Shown: positions 34,139 through 43,499, numbered from the stretch's first letter. The stretch is DNA of 64,000 nt from Mesorhizobium sp. DCY119 (GCF_003590645.1 NZ_CP031834.1:2356501-2420500); one strand, 5' to 3'. Notes: generated from the sequence alone by a model not told the origin. A program made the numbers and translations.

Positions 34139-34386
34139 AACCCACCTTCGACGTCCTCATCTTATGTCGAAGGCACACGCGTCTTGTGCATTCTTGCCCC
34201 CAGGCGTTAGTTTGGCAATGCCTGCATGCAGAACTCGTGTCCGAAAGTACAATATACGGGCATCTGGGCCGCCTGCATTCTCGCATCGTCGGGAATAATA
34301 AATGTATTTTGCTGCGCGTTTCGCGGCGACAGAATTCAGACCGTCCGGCCTTCGGCTGTGACGGGAACGGCACCGAGGGAGGTTTC
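34139..34386. promoter_or_regulatory. divergent promoter region between nosP and coxS
   Basis: A 248-base non-coding gap with an AT-rich patch (GGGAATAATAAATGTATTTT, about 34288-34310) upstream of coxS and a GAGGGAGG ribosome binding site before its ATG. No clear palindrome was found. Confidence 0.5.
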
Positions 34387-34899
34387 ATGTCGGAAGTATC
34401 GTTGGTTGTGAACGGCCGGCGCGTAGAAGGCGTGGTCGAGGACCGCACGCTGCTGGTCCATTTCCTGCGCGAGCATGTCGGGCTCACCGGCACGCATGTC
34501 GGTTGCGACACGTCGCAATGCGGCGCCTGCGTCGTCCATGTCGACGGCAAGGCAGTCAAATCCTGCACAATGCTGGCCGCTCAGGCATCCGGCTCGACGG
34601 TGGTCACCATCGAAGGCCTGGCCAACGGCGCCGATTTGCATCCGGTGCAGGCGGCTTTCAAAGAGCATCACGGGCTGCAATGCGGCTTCTGCACGCCGGG
34701 CATGATCATGTCGGCGACAGATATGATCAATCGCCACCCGGAAGGCCTGGACGAAGCGACGGTGCGCGCAGAGCTCGAAGGCAATATCTGCCGCTGCACC
34801 GGCTATCACAACATCGTGAAAGCCATATTGGCAGCGTCCAAGACGATGTCGAAGGCGAGCAAGGGTAAGGTTGCGAGCAAGGCGAAGAAGGCGGCGTGA
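34387..34899 (+). CDS. coxS: CoxS-type 2Fe-2S subunit of a molybdenum hydroxylase
   Basis: A 170-residue protein with a plant-ferredoxin-type cluster (Cys40, 45, 48, 60 in [12 protein letters not shown]...SC) and a second cluster (CGFC and CRC near residues 100-138) typical of xanthine-oxidase-family small subunits. It passes electrons from the Mo-subunit to the FAD subunit. ATG 34387 is preceded by GAGGGAGG. A Lys/Ala-rich tail of about 20 residues ([13 protein letters not shown]) extends beyond the usual end. First gene of the S-L-M set. Confidence 0.9.
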   Translation: MSEVSLVVNGRRVEGVVEDRTLLVHFLREHVGLTGTHVGCDTSQCGACVVHVDGKAVKSCTMLAAQASGSTVVTIEGLANGADLHPVQAAFKEHHGLQCGFCTPGMIMSATDMINRHPEGLDEATVRAELEGNICRCTGYHNIVKAILAASKTMSKASKGKVASKAKKAA

Positions 34900-34909
34900 G
34901 ATATTGAGA

Positions 34910-35017
34910 GAATAGGGAGTAGTGAATAGCGAATAGGGTTTCGCATTCGCTGCTGCGCTGATTGGTTTCCACTACTCACTCCTCACTACTCACTACTCGC
35001 CACAGACTATTCGCTTC
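34910..35017. repeat. degenerate inverted and tandem repeats between coxS and coxL
   Basis: The left arm (34910-34937) contains GGGAGTAGTGAATAGCGAATAG; the right part (34971-35017) contains several copies of CACTACT and CTATTCGC in the opposite sense. Such TAGTGAGTAG-type elements are frequent in Mesorhizobium-like intergenic regions. Its hairpin would lie within the cox mRNA and could modulate expression between coxS and coxL. Confidence 0.65.
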
Positions 35018-35043
35018 TAGAAATTCGCGGAGGAGTTTCTGCA

Positions 35044-37398
35044 ATGGGCATTGAAGGCGTCGGCGCACGGGTTGCGCGCAAGGAAGACAGACGGTTCATC
35101 ACAGGCGCGGGGCGCTATGTCGATGATATGGTGGTTCCGGGAATGAAGCATGCGGCGTTCGTGCGCAGTCCTTACGCACATGCCGACATTAAGAAGATCG
35201 ACGTGAAGGCAGCGCAAGCCATGCCGGGCGTCGTCGGCGTGCTGACTGGCAAGGAACTCAAGGCCGACGGCATTGGCAATCTCATCTGCGGCTGGATGAT
35301 CCATTCCAAGGACGGCTCGCCGATGAAGATGGGCGCATGGTCTCCGCTGGCGGTCGACCGCGTTCGCTATGTCGGTGATGCAATCGTCATCGTCGTGGCC
35401 GACACGAAAGGACAGGCACGCGACGCGGCCGAAGCCGTCGAGATCACCTTCAAGGAACGCAAGGCCGTAACCAGCGCCGTGGACGCCGTGAAGAAAGGCG
35501 CTCCGCAGATCCATCCGGAAGCCGACGACAACCTGATCTTCGATTGGGATCTGGGCGATGCCGAAGCCACCAATGCCGCCTTCGGCAAGGCGGCGCATGT
35601 TGTGAAGCTCGACATCATCAATAACCGCCTCGTTCCCAACGCCATGGAGCCGCGCGCTGCACTCGGCCACTACGACAAGGCGGAAGACCACTACACCTGC
35701 TGGACGACGTCGCAGAACCCGCATGTCGCGCGCCTCGTCATGAGCGCCTTTTACAATGTCGCGCCGGAAAACAAGCTGCGCGTCATCGCTCCCGATGTCG
35801 GCGGCGGCTTCGGCTCCAAAATCTACATCTATCCGGAAGAGATCGTCTGCCTGTGGGCATCGAAGAAGACCGGCGTGCCGGTGAAATGGGTCGGCGACCG
35901 CACGGAAGCCTTCCTCACCGACGCGCATGGCCGCGACCACGCCACCCACGCCGAAATGGCTTTCGACAAGGATCACAAGATTCTTGGCCTTAAGGTCGAG
36001 ACCAAGGCCAATCTCGGCGCCTACATGTCGCTGTTTTCCTCGGCGACGCCGACCTATCTCTACGCCACGCTGCTGTCGGGCCAGTACAACATCCCGGCGA
36101 TCCACGCCAATGTGAAGGCGATCTACACCAACACCGCGCCCGTCGATGCCTATCGCGGGGCGGGGAGGCCGGAAGCCACCTATGTCATGGAACGGATGAT
36201 GGAGACGGCGGCGCGCGAGTTCGGCCTCTCGCCGGCAGAGCTTCGCCGCAAGAACTTCATCACCTCCTTCCCGCATCAGACGCCGGTCATCATGTGCTAC
36301 GACGCCGGTGATTTCGGCGCCTCGCTCGATGCGGCCCTCAAAACCTCAGACTATGCCGGCTTCGAGAAGCGCCGCGCCAAGGCCAAGAAGGCCGGGAAGC
36401 TGCGCGGCATCGGCATGAGCTGCTACATCGAAGCCTGCGGCATCGCGCCGTCGGCTGCGGTCGGTTCGCTCGGTGCTGGCGTCGGCCTTTGGGAATCGGC
36501 TGAGGTGCGCGTCAACGCCGTCGGCACGATCGAAGTGCTCACCGGTTCGCACAGCCACGGGCAGGGGCATGAGACGACCTTCGCCCAGCTCGTCACCCAG
36601 CGCTTCGGCGTGCCGATCGACTCGGTGTCGATCGTCCACGGCGACACCGACAAAGTGCAGATGGGCATGGGCACCTATGGCTCGCGCTCCGGCGCTGTCG
36701 GCATGAGCGCCGTCGTCAAGGCGCTCGACAAGGTCGAGGCCAAGGCCAAGAAGATCGCCGCCCATCTGATGGAAGCGGACGAGGGCGACATCGTCATCGA
36801 GAACGGCGCGCTGAAAGTCGCCGGCACCGACAAGAACGTGCCGTGGTTCCAGGTGGCGCTTGCCGCCTACACCGCGCACAATCTGCCCGGCGGCATGGAG
36901 CCCGGCCTCAAGGAAACAGCCTTCTACGATCCGGCCAACTTCACCTTCCCGGCCGGCTGCTACATCTGCGAAGTCGAGGTCGATCCGGATACCGGCACGA
37001 CCGAGATCATCCAGTTCGTTGCTGCCGACGATTTCGGCAACATCATCAATCCGATGATCGTCGAGGGCCAGGTGCATGGCGGCATAGCGCAGGGTGTCGG
37101 CCAGGCGCTCCTTGAAGGCGCGCACTACGACCCCGGCAACGGCCAGCTTCTGACGGCGAGCTACATGGACTACACCATGCCGCGCGCCGGCGACCTGCCG
37201 TCGTTCCAGGTTTCGACCTCGAACACGCCATGCCCGTCCAATCCGCTCGGCATCAAGGGCTGCGGCGAGGCCGGCGCCATCGGTTCGCCGCCGGCAGTCA
37301 TCAACGCCATTACCGACGCCATCGGCACCAATGAACTGACCATGCCGGCAACGCCCCAGAAGGTCTGGGCAGCGCTGCGGTTGGCAACGAAGCACTGA
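35044..37398 (+). CDS. coxL: CoxL-type large molybdenum subunit, form II
   Basis: A 784-residue molybdopterin-binding subunit of the xanthine-oxidase family: [22 protein letters not shown] at the start, the Mo-site block GGGFGSK near residue 258, and the catalytic loop AYRGAGR (about 369-375). Form I CO dehydrogenases have AYxCSFR there, so this is form II, whose CO activity is uncertain. The Mo-coordinating Glu lies in [14 protein letters not shown] near the C-terminus. ATG 35044 follows GGAGGAG. It works with CoxS and CoxM in the cytoplasm. Confidence 0.92.
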   Translation: MGIEGVGARVARKEDRRFITGAGRYVDDMVVPGMKHAAFVRSPYAHADIKKIDVKAAQAMPGVVGVLTGKELKADGIGNLICGWMIHSKDGSPMKMGAWSPLAVDRVRYVGDAIVIVVADTKGQARDAAEAVEITFKERKAVTSAVDAVKKGAPQIHPEADDNLIFDWDLGDAEATNAAFGKAAHVVKLDIINNRLVPNAMEPRAALGHYDKAEDHYTCWTTSQNPHVARLVMSAFYNVAPENKLRVIAPDVGGGFGSKIYIYPEEIVCLWASKKTGVPVKWVGDRTEAFLTDAHGRDHATHAEMAFDKDHKILGLKVETKANLGAYMSLFSSATPTYLYATLLSGQYNIPAIHANVKAIYTNTAPVDAYRGAGRPEATYVMERMMETAAREFGLSPAELRRKNFITSFPHQTPVIMCYDAGDFGASLDAALKTSDYAGFEKRRAKAKKAGKLRGIGMSCYIEACGIAPSAAVGSLGAGVGLWESAEVRVNAVGTIEVLTGSHSHGQGHETTFAQLVTQRFGVPIDSVSIVHGDTDKVQMGMGTYGSRSGAVGMSAVVKALDKVEAKAKKIAAHLMEADEGDIVIENGALKVAGTDKNVPWFQVALAAYTAHNLPGGMEPGLKETAFYDPANFTFPAGCYICEVEVDPDTGTTEIIQFVAADDFGNIINPMIVEGQVHGGIAQGVGQALLEGAHYDPGNGQLLTASYMDYTMPRAGDLPSFQVSTSNTPCPSNPLGIKGCGEAGAIGSPPAVINAITDAIGTNELTMPATPQKVWAALRLATKH

Positions 37399-37410
37399 GG
37401 AGGAACGATC

Positions 37411-38208
37411 ATGTACTCAGTCAATTACCACCGCGCTTCCTCGGTCGCTGACGCCGCCAAGCAGATCAAAAAAGGCGATGCCAAATTCCTCTCCGGCGGC
37501 ATGACGCTCATTCCGGCGATGAAGACCCGGCTTGCGGCACCCTCCGATCTGGTCGATCTCGGCCACATCAAGGAAATGAAGGGCATCAAAGTGTCGGGCA
37601 AGACCGTCACCATCGGTGCCGGCACGACGCATTACGAGGTCGCCAATGACGAGAAGCTGAAGAAGGTCGCGCCCGCGGTCGCGCATCTCGCCAGCCTCAT
37701 CGGCGATCCCGCCGTGCGCCATCGCGGCACGATCGGCGGGTCGATCGCCAACAACGATCCGGCCGCCGACTATCCGGCAGCCCTTCTGGCGCTCGGGGCC
37801 ACCATCGTCACCAACAAGCGTCAGATCGCGGCTGACAAGTTCTTCAAGGGCCAGTTCGAAACGCCGCTGAAGGAAGACGAGATCGTCACCGCCGTCACCT
37901 TCACCGCGCCTGCAAAGGCTGCCTACCAGAAGTTCCGCAACCCGGCTTCGCGCTATGCCATCACCGGCGTGTTCGTGGTCAAGGGCAGCGATGGCGTGCG
38001 GGTGGCGGTTACCGGCTCGGGCGACGACGGCGTCTTCCGCTCCAAGGAGATCGAGGCGGCACTGACGAAAAAATTCGACGCCTCCGCACTGGAAGGCGTC
38101 ACCGTGCCGTCGAAGAACCTGATGACCGATATGCACTCCTCGGCAGAGTACCGCGCCAATCTGATCGTGGTCATGGCCAAGCGCGCGGTTGCGGATGCCA
38201 ACGCCTGA
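37411..38208 (+). CDS. coxM: CoxM-type FAD-binding subunit
   Basis: A 265-residue FAD-binding protein: [17 protein letters not shown] (residues about 28-44) and [27 protein letters not shown] carry the flavin sites of the family. It accepts electrons from CoxS. The gene order S-L-M is that of form II clusters (form I is usually M-S-L). ATG follows AGGAGGAACGATC. A terminator hairpin follows. No coxD/E/F maturation genes are seen here. Confidence 0.9.
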   Translation: MYSVNYHRASSVADAAKQIKKGDAKFLSGGMTLIPAMKTRLAAPSDLVDLGHIKEMKGIKVSGKTVTIGAGTTHYEVANDEKLKKVAPAVAHLASLIGDPAVRHRGTIGGSIANNDPAADYPAALLALGATIVTNKRQIAADKFFKGQFETPLKEDEIVTAVTFTAPAKAAYQKFRNPASRYAITGVFVVKGSDGVRVAVTGSGDDGVFRSKEIEAALTKKFDASALEGVTVPSKNLMTDMHSSAEYRANLIVVMAKRAVADANA

Positions 38209-38233
38209 TTGAGGGTACTCGCCAGATCCACGG

Positions 38234-38256
38234 AAGGGCCGCTTGCGGCCCTTTTT
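38234..38256 (+). terminator. intrinsic terminator after the cox genes
   Basis: AAGGGCCGC at 38234-38242 pairs with GCGGCCCTT at 38245-38253, followed by TTT. It ends the coxSLM transcript. Confidence 0.88.
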
Positions 38257-38359
38257 CATGCAGGTCGGAAAACAGCGCCCATTTTTTGACTTGCTCCTGC
38301 CGCATCGCTAGATGTCAAAGTTGAAGAGGGCGAGACGCCCGTAAGGCGGGCATTGACGC

Positions 38360-38689
38360 GTGAAGTTCTACCTGAAGATTGCAGCCGGATTTCTGCTTCT
38401 GCTTGCCGTGTTTGCGTTCATGGTCTGGTATCGCACCAACTCGATCGGCCATGAGGCGCTGCGCGACATCGCCACTCAGGCGCAGCTTTGCAAGACCGTG
38501 GGGTGCAGCGAAGGCATCGACGAGGCGGCATCCTATCTCGCCGAGCAGTACGGCCTTTCGCCGAGCCTGGTTCAATGGTGCGTCGGCGTCGACACGCTCT
38601 CTGAACGCGACGGCGCCAAAGGTTTGGTCAACCGTTCCTGGTGGATCAACCTGCTTTACGAGCCATGTGGCGATCCGATCACCGAGTAG
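38360..38689 (+). CDS. small membrane-anchored hypothetical protein
   Basis: A 109-residue frame with a GTG start, an N-terminal hydrophobic segment (residues 4-23) and a hydrophilic domain with four cysteines (LCKTVGCSEG, VQWCVGV, YEPCGD). That suggests a periplasmic disulfide-bonded domain anchored to the inner membrane. No known domain. The ribosome binding site is weak, but coding composition and the signal anchor argue for a real gene. Confidence 0.5.
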   Translation: MKFYLKIAAGFLLLLAVFAFMVWYRTNSIGHEALRDIATQAQLCKTVGCSEGIDEAASYLAEQYGLSPSLVQWCVGVDTLSERDGAKGLVNRSWWINLLYEPCGDPITE

Positions 38690-38768
38690 ATGCGGATGGG
38701 CCGTTTGACGGTGCCGGGTTGTCGCCAGGACCTCCATCGCTTCGCGAAGCTGGATGACTATTTCGGCA

Positions 38769-38797
38769 TTGGCGGCATGAATGCTTGATGCCGCCAA
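38769..38797 (+). terminator. hairpin before the DUF930 gene
   Basis: TTGGCGGCAT (38769-38778) and ATGCCGCCAA (38788-38797) pair around a nine-base loop, followed by CATTTC. It may end the preceding transcript. It also overlaps the earliest in-frame starts of the DUF930 gene, which favours the ATG at 38821. Confidence 0.5.
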
Positions 38798-38820
38798 CAT
38801 TTCATTCCACATCAGTCCCG

Positions 38821-39723
38821 ATGCGGGATGACATATGGGATCAGCGTTGGATGTTCAGGTGGTGGGCCTTGCCTGCCTCCGTCGTCACGCATTTGCTCAT
38901 TGCCGTACTTCTGATCTTCGGACTGCCGGTATCGCTCTCGCCATCGCAGGAGGAGCAGGCGATAGCGGTTGAACTCGTGCCCCCGCCGAAGCCACCGGAA
39001 AAAGCCAAAGTTGAACCTCCGCCACCTGCGAAAGCGGCCAAGCCCGAGAAGCCGCAGGAAGCGAAAGCCGAGACATCGTCACCGACAGGCAATGCTTCCG
39101 CCGGACAACGGCCGATACCCGCTCTGAGGCCCGTCTTCCAATTCGGCGAGAAGGACGCCGGTCCTCGGGAGGCTCCGGATGGCAACAGTGCGGAGGACGG
39201 TTCGGCGTCACCCTTGGCGCGGCTCGAACCCGACAAAAAGGATCTCGCAGAACCACCGCCGGTGAAAGCGCTCGATGCAATAAACCCGGCTCCGCAGCCC
39301 GAGACGCTAAAGAAACCGACGCCCAAGCCGGCGGAAGCCGTCAAAGTGCAAAGCGCCGTGAAGCTTCAGGAGGCCAAGAAGTTGTTCTCGCAGACGGCAA
39401 CCGCCAGTCCGGCAGCGACAACTGCGATGCGCAATGTTCCGCGCGACGTACGTGCGGGCAGGCTCTGCGTCACCGAGTTGCGTGAGCAGTTGCTTAACGC
39501 TTCGCCGCCGTATTTTCCGGACCTCCTGCCTTCCGAGCGACTGAAGGACGGCACCGTTATCGAAATTCCCCGGGAGGCCTTCCGCGCGAATGGGCAGTGG
39601 TTCAATCTGAGCTATCGTTGCGAGGTCGACGCACAGGCAATGAAAGTCGTGTCATTCGCCTTCAATGTCGGGGATCCGGTTCCCCGAAGCGAATGGAAGC
39701 GCCGCGGGCTGCCCTCGCAATAG
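38821..39723 (+). CDS. DUF930 protein with TonB-like N-terminus
   Basis: A 300-residue protein with one transmembrane helix (about 14-34: LPASVVTHLLIAVLLIFGLPV), a long Pro/Lys/Glu-rich spacer (about 48-185: repeated PPPKPPEK-type blocks) and a C-terminal DUF930 domain (about 208-300: RDVRAGRLCVTELREQL, YFPDLLPSERL, SYRCEVDA). The layout copies TonB or TolA: membrane anchor, extended periplasmic arm, terminal domain, but the end domain is not TonB_C. The two cysteines of DUF930 may form a disulfide. Function unknown. Confidence 0.82.
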   Translation: MRDDIWDQRWMFRWWALPASVVTHLLIAVLLIFGLPVSLSPSQEEQAIAVELVPPPKPPEKAKVEPPPPAKAAKPEKPQEAKAETSSPTGNASAGQRPIPALRPVFQFGEKDAGPREAPDGNSAEDGSASPLARLEPDKKDLAEPPPVKALDAINPAPQPETLKKPTPKPAEAVKVQSAVKLQEAKKLFSQTATASPAATTAMRNVPRDVRAGRLCVTELREQLLNASPPYFPDLLPSERLKDGTVIEIPREAFRANGQWFNLSYRCEVDAQAMKVVSFAFNVGDPVPRSEWKRRGLPSQ

Positions 39724-39835
39724 GGCCGCGGTAGCGCGTCCGGGATGGAATCTGAGCTAACCCTTGCCAAGAAAGTCGCGTGCGATATCATCCTTTGAGT
39801 GAGATCGGAAAACTGCACTCGACTGACGCGGTGCT

Positions 39836-40084
39836 ATGTCCATGGCGGAAAAACGCAAATCGACTGCGGTCGAAAACCAGCGAAAGTCGCGCGCGGCTGT
39901 TCGGCGCGTCCTTGAACGGCACAAGGTCTACGTCGTCAGCCGGCGCTTTTCCGATTCCGGAATGTCTGCTCGCGTCCTGATCGACGGCGAGTACTACGAC
40001 GTCAACGAGCGCGAACTTTCACGGCTGGAGGCCGGTGCGCGTCCGGAGAGGGATCTGGCTCTCGAACCGGTTCGCGATGCCTGA
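39836..40084 (+). CDS. small hypothetical protein
   Basis: An 82-residue hydrophilic frame, basic in the first half (KRKSTAVENQRKSRAAVRRVLERH) and acidic after, with a compact region SARVLIDGEYYDVNERELSRLE resembling a small beta-hairpin/helix fold. No known domain, no strong ribosome binding site. Convergent with xthA 14 bases away. Confidence 0.45.
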   Translation: MSMAEKRKSTAVENQRKSRAAVRRVLERHKVYVVSRRFSDSGMSARVLIDGEYYDVNERELSRLEAGARPERDLALEPVRDA

Positions 40085-40098
40085 TCTAGGCCGGCGCC

Positions 40099-40872
40099 TT
40101 ATTTCCGAAGCGTGATCCATGCCGGCGCGTGATCGCTTGCGCCGTCCATTCCCCGAACGTCCCTGTCGATGCCGGCTCCGTTGAGCCGTCGTGCGAGCTT
40201 TTTGCTTAGAAGAACATGATCGAGGCGCAGGCCGGCATCGCGCGGCCAGCGGTTTCGCCGGTAATCCCAGAATGTGTAGATGACATCCTTGGGATGGACC
40301 TTGCGGATTGCATCGAGCCAACCCTGGTCGAGAAGGCTGCGGAACGCGGCGCGGCTCTCGGGCTGGACCAGCGCGTTGTCGTCGTAGGATCGTGTCGGAT
40401 AGATATCGCGCGGCTCCGGGACGACGTTGTAGTCGCCGGCAAGCACGACAGGCAGCCCCGTCGACAAAAGCTCCGTGGCGTGGCTGATCAGGCGATCATG
40501 CCACGCAAGCTTGTAGTCGAATTTCGGGCCGGGCTGGGGGTTGCCGTTCGGTGCATAGAGCGACGCGACCAGGATGCCGTTCACGGCCGCCTCGATGTAG
40601 CGGCTCTGTGCATCGGATGGATCGCCGGGCAGTTCGTTGCGGGTCAGGACGGGTTCGCTGCCGAGCGCCAGGATGGCGACGCCATTCCAGGCCGACTGCC
40701 CGCGCCAGACCGCGCCATAGCCCGCCGCCTCGATCGCACTTTTGGGAAATTGATTGTCGGGCGCCTTCAATTCCTGCAGGCAGACGATATCGGGTTTGGC
40801 CGATGCCAGCCAGGCCAGCAGGTTCTCAAGGCGCCGGTTGATACCATTGACGTTGAAGGTCGCGATCTTCAT
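40099..40872 (-). CDS. xthA: exodeoxyribonuclease III (AP endonuclease)
   Basis: A 257-residue ExoIII-type enzyme: MKIATFNVNGINRR at the start, metal-binding Glu in CLQELKAPDNQFP, GDYNVVP, LRLDHVLLS and the catalytic Asp-His in GASDHAPAWI. It cuts DNA at abasic sites and trims 3' ends. The start at 40872 is the family start; the longer frame extends into the upstream gene. It closes a tight minus-strand run ligD-ku-TPR-hydrolase-xthA, with a 13-base gap to the hydrolase gene. Confidence 0.92.
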   Translation of the reverse strand: MKIATFNVNGINRRLENLLAWLASAKPDIVCLQELKAPDNQFPKSAIEAAGYGAVWRGQSAWNGVAILALGSEPVLTRNELPGDPSDAQSRYIEAAVNGILVASLYAPNGNPQPGPKFDYKLAWHDRLISHATELLSTGLPVVLAGDYNVVPEPRDIYPTRSYDDNALVQPESRAAFRSLLDQGWLDAIRKVHPKDVIYTFWDYRRNRWPRDAGLRLDHVLLSKKLARRLNGAGIDRDVRGMDGASDHAPAWITLRK

Positions 40873-40885
40873 GCCGGTCGCATGG

Positions 40886-41518
40886 TCAGCGAGGCAGCCT
40901 GGCGACCCATGCCGCGACCGCATCGGCAAGCGTCTTCAGGTGATCGGCGGCAGAAAAACCCGATATGCTCTTGCGAGGCTTGAGGTCGTGATCTCCATCC
41001 TCGAGCCATAGAATCTCAATGCTGTCGGAGAGCTGATAGGCTGAAACTTCCTCGCGGGTGCCGAATTCGTCGCGTGTTCCCTGGCAGACCAAGGTCGGCG
41101 TTTTCAATCCGGCAAGATGCTTGGTGCGCAACTGTTCGGGCTTGCCGGGTTGGTGAAAGGGGTAGCCGAGGCACAGAAGCCCGGCGATCTTACCGTCGGC
41201 ATGAAGATCATCCGCGACCATGCTGGCGACCCGTCCGCCCATGGATTTTCCGCCGATGATGAGCGGCCCTTTCGCGCCGAGTTCGGCCACGGCCGCCTTG
41301 TATTCCGGATTGAGCGTCTCGGCACGGGGAGGGGGCTTGCGGCTGTCCGAGGTCCGGCGCGCGGCCATATAGCCGAATTCGAAGCGTGCGACGCGAAACC
41401 CGGCCTCCGCGAGAGCCTTGGCCGTGGCCGTCATCGATGCGGAATCCATCGGTGCGCCGGCGCCGTGCGCGAGGAGGATGGTGACGCGAGCATCATCCGG
41501 TCCATCGAACAGGAACAT
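40886..41518 (-). CDS. alpha/beta hydrolase (KANL3/Tex30-like, dienelactone hydrolase fold)
   Basis: A 210-residue alpha/beta hydrolase: LLAHGAGAPMDSASM holds the oxyanion region, GGKSMGGRVASMVA the nucleophile elbow (Ser in GKSMGG), and the catalytic Asp and His lie in CQGTRDEFG and LEDGDHDLKP. The start at 41518 lies one base after the TPR gene stop, showing translational coupling. The natural substrate is unknown. Its place among repair genes may be coincidental. Confidence 0.84.
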   Translation of the reverse strand: MFLFDGPDDARVTILLAHGAGAPMDSASMTATAKALAEAGFRVARFEFGYMAARRTSDSRKPPPRAETLNPEYKAAVAELGAKGPLIIGGKSMGGRVASMVADDLHADGKIAGLLCLGYPFHQPGKPEQLRTKHLAGLKTPTLVCQGTRDEFGTREEVSAYQLSDSIEILWLEDGDHDLKPRKSISGFSAADHLKTLADAVAAWVARLPR

Positions 41519-41519
41519 C

Positions 41520-42485
41520 TCAGCCTGCCGTTCGCTGGGCAAGCTGAAGGTCGACGAACTGGATGCCGCGAGCTGCGGTTCGCGCCCATTCGGAATCGCC
41601 GTCGAGTTCGAGATACCGCTCCCACCAGCGCCGCGCTTCGCTGAGATTGCCAGCGTCGAATTCGAGCTTCGCGAGGTTGAAGATTGCGTCTTCGTATGTG
41701 CTGTCGAGTTCGATCGCCTTGAGAAGGTGGCGGCGCGCGGAAGCGATCCGGCCATCCTCGCTCATCAGCCCGGCGAGGTTGAACCACGCCTCGACGAAGC
41801 TGGGATCGAGCTTGATGGCGCGGGTATAGTCCTGCGCGGCATCGGACGGCAGGCCGGCCGCCTTCAGGCAGTTTGCGCGGTTGAAAGCGGCGACGGGGTC
41901 GTTCGGATCGATTGCGAGATAGCGCTGGTAGAAGGCTGCAGCGTCCGCATATTGGCCTTCCTGCTCGGCCGTTTCGGCCTGCAGGAAGATATCCTCCAGT
42001 TCGGCTTCGCCGGGAATTCCAAGTTCGAACAGCATTTGGCCGTCGAGTTCACTCAGACCCTCGGCTCGGCGCGCGTAGATCGCGTCCGCTCCCTCGTGGT
42101 GGAGCGACAATGCCGTAAGCGACTTCACCGGCCCGGATCGATGCACCGATCTTGCGATCGCGCTCCAGGAAGCGCCGCTGGAAATCAGCCCCGCATATTT
42201 CCTGGCCAGGATCATATCCCGGAAGGAGTAAGGCTCGGCGTCATGCTCGAAAGCGTCGAACAGGGAAAGAAGCTTGAGCGTCCGCGGGGACAGCCCGGAC
42301 TGGTCGACCAAAGACTGTTCCGTGAGTGCTGATGCCTCCGGCGAGGGCATCAGCCCCAGCAGCCGAAGAAACCCGTTCTCGCTCAACAGCCGCGTGCCCT
42401 GGCTCGTTCCGGTATCGAACAACGCTTCGATCTCGATCTCGCTTGCCCGCATGAGCAAGCCGCGGCCAAAGACCAGATGCGACAT
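41520..42485 (-). CDS. TPR protein with a MerR-like helix-turn-helix N-terminus
   Basis: A 321-residue protein. Residues about 55-120 (GLSPRTLKLLSLFDAFEHDAEPYSFRDMILARKYAGLI in segments) look like a MerR-type winged helix with a following wing helix. Residues about 170-310 form at least three tetratricopeptide repeats (YADAAAFYQRYLAIDPNDPVAAFNRA, AAQDYTRAIKLDPSFVEAWFNLA, ARRHLLKAIELDSTYEDAIFNLA, quoted by parts). It lies between ku and the hydrolase gene. A DNA-binding or scaffold role in end joining is possible. The start could also be at 42452. Confidence 0.78.
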   Translation of the reverse strand: MSHLVFGRGLLMRASEIEIEALFDTGTSQGTRLLSENGFLRLLGLMPSPEASALTEQSLVDQSGLSPRTLKLLSLFDAFEHDAEPYSFRDMILARKYAGLISSGASWSAIARSVHRSGPVKSLTALSLHHEGADAIYARRAEGLSELDGQMLFELGIPGEAELEDIFLQAETAEQEGQYADAAAFYQRYLAIDPNDPVAAFNRANCLKAAGLPSDAAQDYTRAIKLDPSFVEAWFNLAGLMSEDGRIASARRHLLKAIELDSTYEDAIFNLAKLEFDAGNLSEARRWWERYLELDGDSEWARTAARGIQFVDLQLAQRTAG

Positions 42486-42604
42486 CCGGCGGGTCAACCC
42501 CCGCCGGAGATGACCATGTTGCCGTTCGACCTCTCGCGCGGCCAAGCGTCGTGGAAACGCGGACAGCGCTCCGACGATGCCGAATATCTGGCCGGCAACC
42601 GCCA

Positions 42605-43480
42605 TCAGGCTTTTTTCTTGGCAGCCGGTTTCGCCGCTGCGGCAGGGGCGGCCTTTTCCTTGGACTTGGCTGCCGGTTCGGCCTTGGTCTTGCTCTTGGC
42701 TGCCGGCTTCGATTGCGACAGGCTCGCCTTGAGAGCATCCATGAGGTTGATGACATTGCCGCGTTCGGGAGCCGCCGCGACGATCGGCTTGTGACCCTTG
42801 AGCTTTTCCCGGATCATCTGCATCAAGGCGACCTCGTAGCGATCCTCGTAGTTCTTGGGATCGAAAGTCGTCTGCTTCTGCTGGATGAGCGCCTCGGCGA
42901 GCTGCAGCATCTCGGCATCCGGCTTTCCGAGCGGGATGTTGCCGAAATACTCGGCCGTACCGCGCACTTCGCTCGGATTTCGCAGCGTACAGACGAACAT
43001 GCCGGTTTCGCGAGCGCCAATGGTGATCACCCGCTCACGGCTGGACAGGACGAGGCGTGCGATCGCCAGCTTGCCGGTCTTCCGCAACGCCTCTCGAAGC
43101 ACGACGAATGTCTCTTCAGCCATGGCGCCGTCTGGCGCCAGATAATAGGGGGCGTCCTGATAGATGACGTCGACCGAGCCTTCGTCCACGAAGGCTTCGA
43201 TGTTCATCGTGTGCGTGGATTCGATCTTGATGCTTTCAAGATCGCTATCCTCGATGATGATGTATTTCTTGTCTTCGTATTCGTATCCCTTCACCAGATC
43301 GGATCGTTCGACCAGGCCCAGTTCAGGATCGACAGGCTTAATATTAATCCGGTTGTGGGTCTTCTTGTGAAGCTGATTGAAGCTGATGCGTTCGCTCGTG
43401 CTCGTGGCGGGATAGAGCCTGACCGGACAGCTCACGAGACTGAGTTTAAGGTAACCTTTCCAGCTTGCCCTGGGCGCCAT
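42605..43480 (-). CDS. ku: Ku protein of bacterial end joining
   Basis: A 291-residue Ku homodimer-type protein: MAPRASWKGYLKLSLVSCPVRLYPA at the N-terminus and the ring core to about residue 250 (ELGLVERSDLVKGYEYEDKKY, GNIPLGKPDAEML, quoted by parts), then an Ala/Lys-rich tail of about 35 residues typical of rhizobial Ku (repeated PAAKSK units). It binds double-strand ends and recruits LigD. Nineteen bases downstream of ligD in the same direction; GTAGGAGACGATC precedes the ATG. Confidence 0.94.
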   Translation of the reverse strand: MAPRASWKGYLKLSLVSCPVRLYPATSTSERISFNQLHKKTHNRINIKPVDPELGLVERSDLVKGYEYEDKKYIIIEDSDLESIKIESTHTMNIEAFVDEGSVDVIYQDAPYYLAPDGAMAEETFVVLREALRKTGKLAIARLVLSSRERVITIGARETGMFVCTLRNPSEVRGTAEYFGNIPLGKPDAEMLQLAEALIQQKQTTFDPKNYEDRYEVALMQMIREKLKGHKPIVAAAPERGNVINLMDALKASLSQSKPAAKSKTKAEPAAKSKEKAAPAAAAKPAAKKKA

Positions 43481-43499
43481 GATCGTCTCCTACGCGGTA

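Noticed and set aside
33856-34386. N-terminal extension of coxS into the nosP gene
   Set aside because: The ferredoxin domain starts right after the ATG at 34387, which has its own ribosome binding site; the extension is an antisense shadow of nosP.
34910-35017. Possible CRISPR or insertion-sequence end
   Set aside because: Repeats are degenerate and unspaced, and there is no transposase frame or target-site duplication.
36346-37395. A 349-residue open frame antisense to coxL
   Set aside because: Arg- and Asp-rich shadow of a conserved gene; no start region or domain.
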